Shown: positions 17,163 through 25,791, counted from the stretch's first letter. The stretch: DNA of 64,000 nt from Poriferisodalis sp965116715 (GCA_965116715.1 OZ220724.1:124001-188000), one strand, 5' to 3'. The notes: generated by a model from the letters alone, not told the origin. Made by a program: numbers and translations.

Positions 17163-18551
17163 TCAGGGGAGCAAAACGTTGGGGTTGAGCAGGCCGGCCG
17201 GGTCGAGCGCTCGCTTGATGGCGCCGAATGCTGCCAGCTCGGCCTCACTGCGGTTGAGATGCAGTAGGGAGAGTTTGGCCGTGCCGATGCCGTGCTCGGC
17301 CGAGATGCTGCCGCCGAGCTCGGCGACGTAGTGCAGCACCGCGCCGTCGACCTCTGGGGCAGGCTCAGACCCGCCGGGACCCAGCACGTTGACGTGCACA
17401 TTGCCATCGCCGAGATGGCCGAACAGCAGCGGCCGGGCGTCGCGGTCGACCGCCCTGATGACATCGGCGACACCGTCGGTGAACTCGGCAAGGCGAGCAG
17501 CGGGCAGCGTCACATCCAGCTTGTGCGGGATGCCCGCAGCGGAGATGGCCTCGGTGACGTTCTCGCGGAATGCCCACAGCCGCTGGCGTGAGGGGGGATC
17601 GAGCGCCACGGCCGCATCGACGAGGAGGTCGTCCAATTCGGCGACGGCGGCGCCCAGCTCGTCGCTGGGATCGGTGCGAGCGGCGGCTTCTGCGATAAGC
17701 CATGCCCCACCGTCGCCGAGCGTGCCGACCGGAGGGGTGACGCCCAAGTGTTCCGAAACGAGTGCCATGGCCCCGTCGAACACAGCTTCCAGCGCATGCA
17801 GCGAGGCCACGCTGCGACGCAGCGACGCGGCCGCGCTGACAGCATCGGCCGCCGTCCTGAAGGCCAGCAGGGCCGTTGCACGCTCGGGCTGGGTGGGATG
17901 CAGCCGCAGCCGCACCCGCGTGATGATGCCCAGCGTGCCCTCGCTGCCGGCCAGCAGGCTCCCGAGGTCGTAGCCGGTGTTGTCCTTTTCCAGGCCTGCC
18001 AGATGGCTCACGACGGTGCCGTCGGCAAGCACTGCCTCGATGCCGACGACCTGCGCGCGCATGGCGCCATAGCGCAGGACGTTGATGCCGCCTGCGTTGG
18101 TTGCCACCATCCCGCCGATCGTGGCCGACTCACGGGCTGCAAGGTCCACGCCGACGCTGAGCCCCGACGCGGCGACGTGCGCTTGGGCATCGGCCAGCGT
18201 CACGCCCGCACCCAGCGTCACCTGCGACGCGAGCTCATCGATCGGCTCGCAGGCGGTGAGCCGCCGCGTCGACAGCACGGCTTCGCCGGCGAGCGGCACG
18301 CTGCCGCCCACGAGGCCCGTGTTGCCTCCTTGGGGCACCACGGCAACGCGGGCCGCAGCCAGCACAGCCATCACGGCGGCGGTCTCGGCGGTGTCGCCTG
18401 GCCTGACGACCAGCGGTGTCGAACCGGCGAAGCGGCGAGTCCAGTCGATCGCGTAACCGGCGGTGATCTCTGGATCGCTGAGCACATGGGCCGGCCCGAC
18501 GATGTCCGCCAACTCGTCGATGACGGAGGGAGCGATCGCGACGGCGCTCAT
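17163..18551 (-). CDS. FAD-linked oxidase (GlcD / D-2-hydroxyacid dehydrogenase type)
   Basis: Flavoprotein of the VAO/PCMH fold, 462 aa, that oxidises a 2-hydroxy acid. The FAD-binding half includes PLVVRPGDTAETAAVM, VPQGGNTGLVGGSVPL (pyrophosphate loop) and ESATIGGMVATNAGGINVLRYG. The substrate half ends in LLFGHLGDGNVHVNVLG, with metal-binding His residues, and SAEHGIGTAKLSLL. These are the marks of D-lactate, D-2-hydroxyglutarate or glycolate dehydrogenases. Its start overlaps the stop of the upstream phosphodiesterase gene by 4 nt (ATGA), so the two are translationally coupled. It is distinct from the glcDEF set at 37412. Confidence 0.88.
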   Translation of the reverse strand: MSAVAIAPSVIDELADIVGPAHVLSDPEITAGYAIDWTRRFAGSTPLVVRPGDTAETAAVMAVLAAARVAVVPQGGNTGLVGGSVPLAGEAVLSTRRLTACEPIDELASQVTLGAGVTLADAQAHVAASGLSVGVDLAARESATIGGMVATNAGGINVLRYGAMRAQVVGIEAVLADGTVVSHLAGLEKDNTGYDLGSLLAGSEGTLGIITRVRLRLHPTQPERATALLAFRTAADAVSAAASLRRSVASLHALEAVFDGAMALVSEHLGVTPPVGTLGDGGAWLIAEAAARTDPSDELGAAVAELDDLLVDAAVALDPPSRQRLWAFRENVTEAISAAGIPHKLDVTLPAARLAEFTDGVADVIRAVDRDARPLLFGHLGDGNVHVNVLGPGGSEPAPEVDGAVLHYVAELGGSISAEHGIGTAKLSLLHLNRSEAELAAFGAIKRALDPAGLLNPNVLLP

Positions 18552-19378
18552 ATGCCGGCCTCGCCGCCTACGGGCCAGACCCCGCGCCCGGCCATGATGT
18601 CGAGCAGCACCTTCGGCTCGTCGGTCATGACGCCGTCGACGCCGATGTCGAGGAGGCGGCCCATCTCGACGGGGTCGTCGATGGTCCAGATGTACACTGC
18701 CACCCCCGCGCGGTGAGCGTGCTGCACGAAGCGGCGGGTGGCGAGCGGGACCATCCCTTGCCGGAGTGGGATCGAGGCGATGCGTCCCCGGAACGGGCGA
18801 TCGCGCCGCTGCGGGCGAGTCGTGCGCGAGCGTGGACGGCGGCCGGGCCGGGGCCGGATTCCGGCAGCGCTCAGCAGTCTCAGCCGGGCGATCTCGCGTG
18901 GGCTGAAGCTGAGGCAGACCGCGTCGCCGAAGGCGTCATCGATGCGCTCCAGGCGTTCGTCGGAGAACGAGCCAATGCATGTCCGTTCGAGCACGCCGGG
19001 TCGTCGCAGGGCTGTGATCAGCGGTTCGACCGCCCCGTCAGTCTTGGGGTCGATGCTGATCCGCACATCGTCGAACGCATCCAGCAGGTCCTCGAGCCGG
19101 GGGATCGGCTCGCCCTCGACGCGAGCCTGAGACACCTCCGCCCACGTCATCGCAGAGATCTGCCCCTCGCCGTCAGAGACGGGCGCCAGGTCACGGTCAT
19201 GGAAGACGGCCAGCACGCCATCGGATGTGGCCTGCACGTCAGTCTCCAGGAAGCGATAGCCGAGTCTCACCGCTCCCTCGAATGCAGCCATCGTGTTCTG
19301 CGGCCACATATTGCTGCCGCCGCGGTGCGCAATCGGCACCGGCCCGGCTCCGTCCAGGAAGGGATGCGCCGAGGTCAC
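18548..19378 (-). CDS. Glycerophosphodiester phosphodiesterase
   Basis: TIM-barrel phosphodiesterase that releases glycerol-3-phosphate from deacylated phospholipids. IAHRGGSNMWPQNTMAAFEG carries the catalytic HRG and PxNT motif, FLETDVQATSDGVLAVFHD holds the metal-binding Glu and Asp with the second catalytic His, and IDPKTDG supplies the Lys-containing strand. The C-terminal VAVYIWTIDDP and GVDGVMTDEP complete the barrel. Residues about 175-205 are unusually Arg-rich (RPRPGRRPRSRTTRP), which could mark a local pair of frame changes or simply a divergent loop. No signal peptide is seen. It is coupled to the FAD oxidase by ATGA. Confidence 0.87.
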   Translation of the reverse strand: MTSAHPFLDGAGPVPIAHRGGSNMWPQNTMAAFEGAVRLGYRFLETDVQATSDGVLAVFHDRDLAPVSDGEGQISAMTWAEVSQARVEGEPIPRLEDLLDAFDDVRISIDPKTDGAVEPLITALRRPGVLERTCIGSFSDERLERIDDAFGDAVCLSFSPREIARLRLLSAAGIRPRPGRRPRSRTTRPQRRDRPFRGRIASIPLRQGMVPLATRRFVQHAHRAGVAVYIWTIDDPVEMGRLLDIGVDGVMTDEPKVLLDIMAGRGVWPVGGEAGI

Positions 19379-19480
19379 AGCGCAAGTATCGCCGCTCGCC
19401 TCCCCGGTGCATCGGCCGAGAGCCCCGGGAGCTCAGCCTCGGAGATGGAGCGCGGCGCTGTCACCGGTACCGTCACCCTG

Positions 19481-20299
19481 ATGTCAGACGGCGACGCCGG
19501 AGCGCAGGACCCCTCGGACGGCCACCTGTCGCCAGCGGACGCCTTGGCCGAGTGGGCGGCCAGCGAGCCGGTGCCGCTCGACCGGGCGGCCCTGGCCATC
19601 GCCGCACACTGCCGGACGGACGCGGTCGATGAGGCTGCGGCGCTGGCTGAACTGGACCGCCTCGGCGCCGCGGTGCGCGAACCGGCCCCCGAGGCAGTCG
19701 TCGATCTGCTCTTCGGTCAGGAGGGCTTCGGCCCGAATCGCGGGCATTTCGCCGACCCGGCGAACAGCTACCTGGACCTGGTGATCTCCCGACGGCTGGG
19801 CATCCCGATCACGCTCGCCGTCGTGACCATCGAGGTGGCTCGCCGTGCGGGACTTGCGCTGCACGGCGTCGGCATGCCGGGTCACTTCCTGGTGGGCACT
19901 CCCAACCGGGGCATGTTCATCGATGCCTTCGACGGCTGCCTCATCGACCGGGCCGGCGCCGCTGCGATCTTCGCCCGCTTCGAGCCACGCCAGGCGTTCG
20001 ACGATTCGTTCCTGCAGCCGACGCCGCCTGAGGCGATCCTGCTGCGCATGCTGAATAACCTGCGCACGCTGCACCTGCGCCAGCCAGATGCACCATCGCT
20101 GCTGGCGGTGCTGGAACTGCTGACCAAGCTGCCGGGCTGCCCGCCCGACGAGTTCTTGCGGCTCGGCCAGGCGCTCGCGACACTGGGACGGCCCGACGAA
20201 GGCGCACGAGCGCTGGAAGACGCCGCAGACCGGTTCGACGGCCGCGACGGTGAGCACCTTCGGCACGCAGCGACGCGCTTGTGGGCACAGCTCAACTGA
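19481..20299 (+). CDS. SirB1-type transglutaminase-like protein
   Basis: Soluble 272-aa protein of the SirB1/transglutaminase-like family. LFGQEGFGPNRGHFADPANSYL is followed by VISRRLGIPITLAVVTIEVARRAGLALHGVGMPGHFLVG and FIDAFDGCLID, the family core. Its GMPGHFLVG segment corresponds to the catalytic His region of transglutaminases, but the Cys position is not evident. A C-terminal helical TPR-like tail (LLRMLNNLRTLHLRQ onward) is typical. ATG 19481 follows GTCACCCTG without a strong ribosome site. The biochemical role of the family is unknown. Confidence 0.8.
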   Translation: MSDGDAGAQDPSDGHLSPADALAEWAASEPVPLDRAALAIAAHCRTDAVDEAAALAELDRLGAAVREPAPEAVVDLLFGQEGFGPNRGHFADPANSYLDLVISRRLGIPITLAVVTIEVARRAGLALHGVGMPGHFLVGTPNRGMFIDAFDGCLIDRAGAAAIFARFEPRQAFDDSFLQPTPPEAILLRMLNNLRTLHLRQPDAPSLLAVLELLTKLPGCPPDEFLRLGQALATLGRPDEGARALEDAADRFDGRDGEHLRHAATRLWAQLN

Positions 20300-20367
20300 T
20301 CAAGGCCATCGGAACTTCATTCGGGTACACCCCTCTGCGAACATGGGGGGCCATCGACCGACGAGAA

Positions 20368-20381
20368 CTCCGCAGGCGGAG
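20368..20381. promoter_or_regulatory. 14-bp palindrome upstream of the methyltransferase operon
   Basis: CTCCGCAGGCGGAG has perfect 6-bp arms around AG and lies 65 nt before the first possible start of the C5-methyltransferase gene. Controller or self-regulatory sites often sit here in restriction-modification operons, but no controller gene is visible. The rest of 20300-20445 shows no other supported feature. Confidence 0.3.
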
Positions 20382-20445
20382 AGCACCAATATGGTGACGA
20401 CAGTGGTGTTATGGAGATCGTGATGCCCCATCAGATCGAGATCTC

Positions 20446-21966
20446 ATGTGCTGGGATGCGTCGCCGATGACGACGCGTGCTGAGCCGATCGAACTGGGCG
20501 TGATGTCCACGAGCGCCGTTGCCATGCGGACAGCTGAACTCCTCGCGGCGACGTATGCGGATTGCGAGGGCGCTCGCCAGATTTGCAGTCGAGCCGGTTC
20601 TCATGGCATCGCTATCGCCGCTGGCGCGGATCACGGCGCGGAAGGCCCGTCTTCGGCGTCATTCGACGCCGACAATTCAGGATCCGGTCAAACATCCGGC
20701 GAGTGCAACCTCGACACCGATATGCACATGAACCGAATGCTTGGCCGTCTCGGCACGATGGGCCATCACCCGGCAATCAGTGAGGTTCGCGCATTCGTGG
20801 ATTCGGCTCCGAAGAAGGACCGCTCCGACTTGGCGCGGAATCTGATGGTCCACAGCCGCGTGGTGTGCACCGATCCCGAACCGCGCTGCGGGAGTTGCCC
20901 TCTCGTCTCATTCTGTGAGACTGGTCGCAGCCGCATCGTGTCTCAACGAGCGAGGGCCATGGCGATCGATCTCTTCGGTGGCGCTGGCGCGCTGGGACTG
21001 GGGTTCCGGTGGGCCGGATTCAGCCTCTTGGCAGCTGTGGAGATTGATCGGGATGCGGCTCAGACCTACCGCCTGAACCATCCCGGTGTGCCCGTGCTCG
21101 AAACATCTGTCGAGAACGTCACGGCGGATGGGTTGCGAGCGTGGCTGCCGTCGCTGACTGCCCCATCGGCGGTCATCGCCGGGCCGCCATGCCAGGGTTA
21201 CTCGGCGGCCGGCTCACGCGACTCCGACGATCAGCGAAATCTGCTGTTCCGACATGTAGGACGGCTCGCGCGCGGGCTCGGTGCGCTCTCAGTCGTTATC
21301 GAGAATGTTCCTGGATTGCGTCGCGTCAACGGCGTCTCCTACACGGACAAGATCACAAACTCACTACGACGATGCGGCTACCGGACCTGGAGGCAGCCCG
21401 CAGCCCTCAGGGCGTCCGAGTTCGGGGTGCCGCAGAATCGTCAGCGGCTCTTCTTCGTCGGCGTTAAGCGCGAGATCGAGTTACCCGAATTCCCGGTGCC
21501 CACGCACAGTCCGTATGGGAGTGACGCCGTCGATTCGTCGCTGCTGCGGACACCTTCTTTGGCGCAGCGCTTGAAAGGCCTGCCTCGTCTCGCGTCTGGC
21601 GAGGGGGCCGAACGGCTGCGGCTCCCGGACGGGCGCGTCGTGCTGAACTCTCGAGCGATGGCGCATTCGCCGAGAGTGGTCGCGAAAATCAATGCGATTC
21701 CGGCTGGCGGCGGCCCGATCTCCTACCGTCGGCTCGAGAGCGACGTGGCGCGCACGTTGGTTGCTGGTCACCGTGCGCTGCCCGTGCATCCCGATCAGGA
21801 CCGCACGATCACTGTTCGTGAGGCGGCCTGCATCCAGGGCTTTCCTGACGACTACTTCTTCTGCGGGCCGCGTTCAGTGCAGCCGCTGCAGGTGGCGAAC
21901 GCCGTGCCCCCCGCGCTCTCTGAAGCTGTCGCTCGGCAACTCCTGAAGTCGTTGGAGGCGGTGTGA
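20446..21966 (+). CDS. DNA (cytosine-5-)-methyltransferase with a truncated endonuclease-III-like iron-sulfur segment
   Basis: Residues about 171-500 are a complete C5-methyltransferase: AIDLFGGAGALGLGF (motif I), GPPCQGYS with catalytic Cys249 (IV), ENVPG (VI), QNRQRLFFVG (VIII), REAACIQGFPDDYFF (IX) and QVANAVPPALSEAVA (X). The target-recognition region between VIII and IX is short. Upstream, LDTDMHMNRMLGRLG and C141-x6-C148-x2-C151-x5-C157 match the end of an HhH-GPD glycosylase, including its catalytic-Asp region and 4Fe-4S loop, but the helix-hairpin-helix and first half are absent. ATG 20467 is an alternative start. It heads a coupled operon: its stop overlaps the next start by GTGA. 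Confidence 0.9.
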   Translation: MCWDASPMTTRAEPIELGVMSTSAVAMRTAELLAATYADCEGARQICSRAGSHGIAIAAGADHGAEGPSSASFDADNSGSGQTSGECNLDTDMHMNRMLGRLGTMGHHPAISEVRAFVDSAPKKDRSDLARNLMVHSRVVCTDPEPRCGSCPLVSFCETGRSRIVSQRARAMAIDLFGGAGALGLGFRWAGFSLLAAVEIDRDAAQTYRLNHPGVPVLETSVENVTADGLRAWLPSLTAPSAVIAGPPCQGYSAAGSRDSDDQRNLLFRHVGRLARGLGALSVVIENVPGLRRVNGVSYTDKITNSLRRCGYRTWRQPAALRASEFGVPQNRQRLFFVGVKREIELPEFPVPTHSPYGSDAVDSSLLRTPSLAQRLKGLPRLASGEGAERLRLPDGRVVLNSRAMAHSPRVVAKINAIPAGGGPISYRRLESDVARTLVAGHRALPVHPDQDRTITVREAACIQGFPDDYFFCGPRSVQPLQVANAVPPALSEAVARQLLKSLEAV

Positions 21967-23921
21967 CCGCCGAGCCGGGCACCCAGGCAGCTAATGACGC
22001 CAAGTTGACGGCGGACATCAGAGCCAGCACGCGAGACGACCCGGTCAGCGCCCGGCTGAGAACCGATGAGCGTGTATTGGCTCGTGTCACCGACGGCATC
22101 TACCGGCAACCGGGATCGGCCATACGGGAACTGGTGTCGAACGCGTATGACGCTGACGCGACCCGAGTAGTCATCAAGACCGATCGGCCACGCTTCGAGA
22201 CGCTGACGATCGAAGATGACGGCAACGGTATGACGCCCGACGCCCTCGCGTACTTGCTTCACCACATCGGGGGGAGCGCGAAGCGGTCACCGGACGGCAG
22301 CAATCTGGGCATCACGAACCCGGACGATCCCATGTGCAGCCCGAAGGGACGCCGACTGATCGGCAAGATTGGGATCGGCCTGTTCTCGGTGAGCCAGCTC
22401 ACCAACCGGTTCCACCTCGTCACCAAGATCCAGGGTGACGATTCGCTGACCGTCGCGTCCGTCGTGCTACGCCAGTACTCCGACCACGACCCAGCAGAAA
22501 CCGACGACGAAGGCAAGTACGAAGCAGGGCTCGTGAAGGTCTGGCGCGAACCGGCTTCAGACCCAAACGCTCACGGCACGACGATCACCCTGACTGACAT
22601 CCGGCCCCAGACACGCAACACGCTTCGCAGCCACGCGGTATGGGCTGCCGTCGACGCGGACCCTTCGTTGGAGCCGGAAGAAGCACAGGCGATCGAGCCC
22701 CCAAAGTTCCACATCGGGCGAACAAAGCATGGCGACCCGTCAAGCCTTGAGGGTGATATAGGTCCCTACGACAGCCTGCCTTGGTCGCCCGGCGACGATC
22801 CTGATGTCGCTTTCGTGAAGTTGGTCGACGCCGTGTGGGAACAAGTGGAGGGAAAGTCGAAGAACCCGCGGCTCGGAGACATATTTGACTACTACCTACG
22901 AATGGTCTGGCAGCTCAGCCTTTCCATTCCGGCGCCGTACGTACTCGGGAATCCCTTCGAATTGGCTATAGGCGACGACATGTATCTCTATGAGATTCCG
23001 AAGGCCACCAGAGCCGCCGCCCAGAGATTCGAGCTGGCCGAGGGAGAAACAATTCTTGATTCGCGGTCCATCGGAGAAAGCGCCAGTACAGGCGAGGACT
23101 TCACGGTCTACTTCGACGATTTGCGTCTCGCTCGCCCTCTCAAGTTCACAGACCTGCCGAACACGGCCCACGCCCTACGAAAGCCGATCCTGTTCGTGGG
23201 CCGATGTCGCGAGGAATTCAAAGGAGTCCGTCCTGAGCTATCTACAGGCCCACTCGAATTCGAGGCATACCTGATCTGGACACCGAAAGTCGCTCCCACT
23301 GAGCACCGAGGCGTCCTCGCTCGGGTTCACGGGTCAAGCGGGACGCTGTTTGACCCGACATTCATGCACTATCAGGTGTCTGAGCAAACTCGACTTAAGC
23401 AGATCACCTGTGAGATCTTCGTCGCGCAGGGTCTTGAAGCAGCGCTGAATATCGACCGCGAGTCGTTCAACTTCGCCCATCCGCACGTCATCTACATCAC
23501 TCAGTGGCTGCACGCTGCTCTCCGCCGCGTCGCAACCGCGCAGAAGGGCATCGCTGCGGAAATCCTTGCGGACCGCAGAGCAACCTCCGCAGCTGAGACA
23601 CAGGCAGCATTGTCGAGCGTTGCTCGACAGGCATGGCGCGAGGAGTCGGATGACCCCGGCGCAGAGCCACCTCATGTCGTGTTCGGTGACGGTCCCGATG
23701 ACTCGTTGTTCGAGGAACCGGGGACCTACAGATTCCGCCGACAACCAATTTTTGGCGAGAAGCCTGCTCGGCGGACGGCAGCTGAGACGACGGCCGAGAA
23801 GCAGATGGAAGCATTGGTACAGCTGCTTGCTGCATTCGACCTGCTCGACAACCTCTCGGAGCAACAGCAGGAGCGGCTTCTCGCCGGCATTCGCAAGATC
23901 CTCGGGACATCCGCAGAGTGA
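21963..23921 (+). CDS. GHKL (Bergerat-fold) ATPase associated with the methyltransferase
   Basis: A 652-aa ATP-binding protein. RELVSNAYDADATRV (N-box, residues 55-69), EDDGNGM (84-90) and GKIGIGLFSVSQL (134-146) are the GHKL nucleotide-binding motifs shared by Hsp90, MutL and MORC. The following 500 aa have no recognised nuclease motif. It starts at GTG 21963 inside the methyltransferase stop and ends in a GTGA overlap with the next gene, so the three products should be made in fixed proportion. MutL/MORC-like ATPases are known in predicted restriction-modification operons (recalled work by Iyer, Abhiman and Aravind). A role in sensing or clamping DNA for a nuclease is inference. Confidence 0.85.
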   Translation: MTAEPGTQAANDAKLTADIRASTRDDPVSARLRTDERVLARVTDGIYRQPGSAIRELVSNAYDADATRVVIKTDRPRFETLTIEDDGNGMTPDALAYLLHHIGGSAKRSPDGSNLGITNPDDPMCSPKGRRLIGKIGIGLFSVSQLTNRFHLVTKIQGDDSLTVASVVLRQYSDHDPAETDDEGKYEAGLVKVWREPASDPNAHGTTITLTDIRPQTRNTLRSHAVWAAVDADPSLEPEEAQAIEPPKFHIGRTKHGDPSSLEGDIGPYDSLPWSPGDDPDVAFVKLVDAVWEQVEGKSKNPRLGDIFDYYLRMVWQLSLSIPAPYVLGNPFELAIGDDMYLYEIPKATRAAAQRFELAEGETILDSRSIGESASTGEDFTVYFDDLRLARPLKFTDLPNTAHALRKPILFVGRCREEFKGVRPELSTGPLEFEAYLIWTPKVAPTEHRGVLARVHGSSGTLFDPTFMHYQVSEQTRLKQITCEIFVAQGLEAALNIDRESFNFAHPHVIYITQWLHAALRRVATAQKGIAAEILADRRATSAAETQAALSSVARQAWREESDDPGAEPPHVVFGDGPDDSLFEEPGTYRFRRQPIFGEKPARRTAAETTAEKQMEALVQLLAAFDLLDNLSEQQQERLLAGIRKILGTSAE

Positions 23922-25072
23922 GTGATGGCTCGGGAGACAGCGATGAACTTGGCGCGGACATCTTCGGCGATCTTGGCTACGAGATGGCCGAACTGGCGCA
24001 GCGAGACTTCAAGCCGTGGCACCGGCCGCGGAAGCAGTTTGTTCGACGCGAACAATGGGCCGAGCAGGTCAGACGCCTCTACGTCGATCGGCCAGCTGGA
24101 GACCCGCTCCGCTACTTAGGTCTGCCGGGTACGGACCTCATCGACCTGAGGTACCTACACGACGTGTTCTGCCAACCAGCAAGCCGGCCGTTGGTATTCC
24201 TCGGACTCAACTCCGACGCACAATCGGACAGCCCAGCTCGAGGTGAACTCGATATCTCGCTCTACGAGGTGAGCCGCTTGCCGAACGTCGTCGACGAGCA
24301 CTCGGACGTGATCCCGGACGACTTTCGTTGCCTCGCCGACGAGTCGTCGATTGCCTGGGCGCGCGCACGAGCGCTGGGACCGTTCGATGTGATCAATCTC
24401 GACCTGTGCGACGGACTGGCATCGGACTCACCCACGATCCAGCAGTCGATCTATGAAGCCCTCGGCCAAGTCACGGCACTGCAGAGTCACAGCTTGACGC
24501 CTTGGTTGCTGCTGGTCACGACTCGAATCGGCCTGAACATGTTTGACCCCGATGCCGAAGCGGCGATTCTCCAGCGATTCCACGACAACGTATGCGCCTG
24601 CGATGGTTTCGCTGAAGAGTGTCAGCAACACCTGGGTGTCGATGCAACCACCATCGACTCCTCCACCTGCAGCGACGAGGACTACCTCAAGCTCATGATC
24701 GTTGCTCTGGGCAAGTGGCTTGCGCAACTCGTCCAGGCTTCAAGAAGCAGCCGGGTTGTATTGGCCAGCACTCTCGGCTATCGAGTCGCCAACAGCGCGC
24801 CATGCGAAGACCTCGTCTCGATCGCGCTGCGATGCGAACCGGTGTTTCAACGCCCCGAGAACGCGCTGTCCCCGACACCGCCGCAGCCATTCGATGAGTG
24901 CAAGACAGCGAAGAGAATCGTCAGGCGCACGGCACGTCGCAAGGATGTTGACTCGATACTTGAAGCTGACTCGGATGCACATGAGGATCTTGTCGTCGAG
25001 ATGGAGGGTCTTCTGACAGCCGCAAGGTACGACGTGGCGCGCTATCGGCCGTGGCTCAACTCGTTCACTTGA
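23918..25072 (+). CDS. Unrecognised 384-aa partner of the methyltransferase-GHKL operon
   Basis: No domain is identified with confidence. After a basic N-terminal segment (RDFKPWHRPRKQFVRREQW) come RYLGLPGTDLIDLRYLHDVF, RPLVFLGLNSD and FDVINLDLCDG. This order of strands and turns could be a divergent Rossmann or methyltransferase-like fold, but the usual glycine-rich and catalytic motifs are missing. The last 60 aa are charged. It may match the poorly described PP_RS20740-type family, from memory only. GTG 23918 overlaps the ATPase stop, so it belongs to the same operon and probably the same complex. Third codon positions use more A/T than the flanking chromosome. Confidence 0.75.
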   Translation: MSDGSGDSDELGADIFGDLGYEMAELAQRDFKPWHRPRKQFVRREQWAEQVRRLYVDRPAGDPLRYLGLPGTDLIDLRYLHDVFCQPASRPLVFLGLNSDAQSDSPARGELDISLYEVSRLPNVVDEHSDVIPDDFRCLADESSIAWARARALGPFDVINLDLCDGLASDSPTIQQSIYEALGQVTALQSHSLTPWLLLVTTRIGLNMFDPDAEAAILQRFHDNVCACDGFAEECQQHLGVDATTIDSSTCSDEDYLKLMIVALGKWLAQLVQASRSSRVVLASTLGYRVANSAPCEDLVSIALRCEPVFQRPENALSPTPPQPFDECKTAKRIVRRTARRKDVDSILEADSDAHEDLVVEMEGLLTAARYDVARYRPWLNSFT

Positions 25073-25405
25073 TCAGGGTGACTGAAGGGCGGGAATCGCC
25101 GGATTCATTCGTCCGAGCAAGCCGACGCAGGTTTAGCGTTGTCAAGGGCCCAGCGGTCGTACGGGGTCACACCGGCCGGCTGGGACGGCGATCACGCTCA
25201 GGGAACTGCTCCGAGCCAAGATGCCCCTCCTGATGGGACTACAGAGGGTCGGCGACGGCGCGTACACCTGAGTGGGCCTCGACAGCTTTCGTTTCGTGAT
25301 GGGCAGCCTGGCGTTACCGGGACAAAGCACGGTTTGTGGCGCCCCCGCGCCAAGATGGCTGCGCGCGCTGTCCGTTCAGATCAGCGTCGTGCAAGGAGGA
25401 CCTAG
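25073..25405. other. 333-nt gap with no supported gene
   Basis: A GTG-initiated frame of 88 codons (25139-25405) ends just before the next gene, but its Arg-rich composition looks non-coding. The only clear element is the strong ribosome binding site AAGGAGG at 25393-25399, inside TCGTGCAAGGAGGACC (25387-25402). The gap may hold a promoter for the second half of the cluster. Confidence 0.5.
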
Positions 25406-25687
25406 GTGATCACCATCGACATTCCGACCTGGTTGCAATACGCAGCCTTGGGGCTTGCCATCGCATACTCAGTGCCCAAGGCAATCCGCGTGATCGTCGT
25501 CACGGTGACCTATTTGTCGTGCTTATTCCGTAAAGAATGGCCAATGCGAACCGCCGACCGGGACGGGCGCCCGTCCCTCATCGCGACTCCGATTCGTGGT
25601 GCCGTCGGCTGGGTAGTCGACGACATCGTCGCGTGGGCCTTCGGCCATGCTGGTACCAAGAGCACAAGGGGCGCGGGTAAGCAATGA
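25406..25687 (+). CDS. Small membrane protein in the defence cluster
   Basis: A 93-aa protein with a hydrophobic N-terminal half (LQYAALGLAIAYS, then IRVIVVTVTYLSCLF) that can form one or two membrane helices, and a soluble C-terminal half (ATPIRGAVGWVVDDIVAWAFG). It resembles no family I know. GTG 25406 is set by AAGGAGG 6 nt upstream. Its stop overlaps the start of a 35-codon ORF by ATGA. Membrane anchoring of a defence complex, or an abortive-infection effector, are possible readings, both inferred. Confidence 0.7.
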   Translation: MITIDIPTWLQYAALGLAIAYSVPKAIRVIVVTVTYLSCLFRKEWPMRTADRDGRPSLIATPIRGAVGWVVDDIVAWAFGHAGTKSTRGAGKQ

Positions 25688-25791
25688 GCTTGACTTCTCC
25701 ACCGTCGGATGAAGTCGTTCCTGCGTTGCCAAGCCGATCGATCAACGCGACTGTGCATGCAGCAATGAGCCTCTGGTGGGATTGCGGATGA
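25684..25791 (+). CDS. 35-aa micro-ORF coupled at both ends
   Basis: MSLTSPPSDEVVPALPSRSI is followed by a short amphipathic end (VHAAMSLWWDCG). Its ATG overlaps the stop of the membrane-protein gene (ATGA at 25684-25687), and its stop overlaps the start of the nuclease gene (ATGA at 25788-25791). Double overlap makes translation likely. It may be a real micropeptide or only a device that passes ribosomes to the nuclease gene. No homologue is known to me. Confidence 0.55.
   Translation: MSLTSPPSDEVVPALPSRSINATVHAAMSLWWDCG

Noticed and set aside
17030..17491. N-terminal extension of the gamma-glutamyltransferase frame
   Set aside because: The extra 154 codons are antisense-free but overlap the FAD-oxidase gene in another frame and look like its shadow; conservation begins at 17029.
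18740..18860. Possible double frameshift in the glycerophosphodiesterase gene
   Set aside because: The Arg-rich stretch is odd, but the reading frame is open and conserved motifs resume afterwards, so no break is claimed.
25139..25405. 88-codon GTG frame before the membrane-protein gene
   Set aside because: Arg-rich, no ribosome binding site, no family; treated as non-coding gap.
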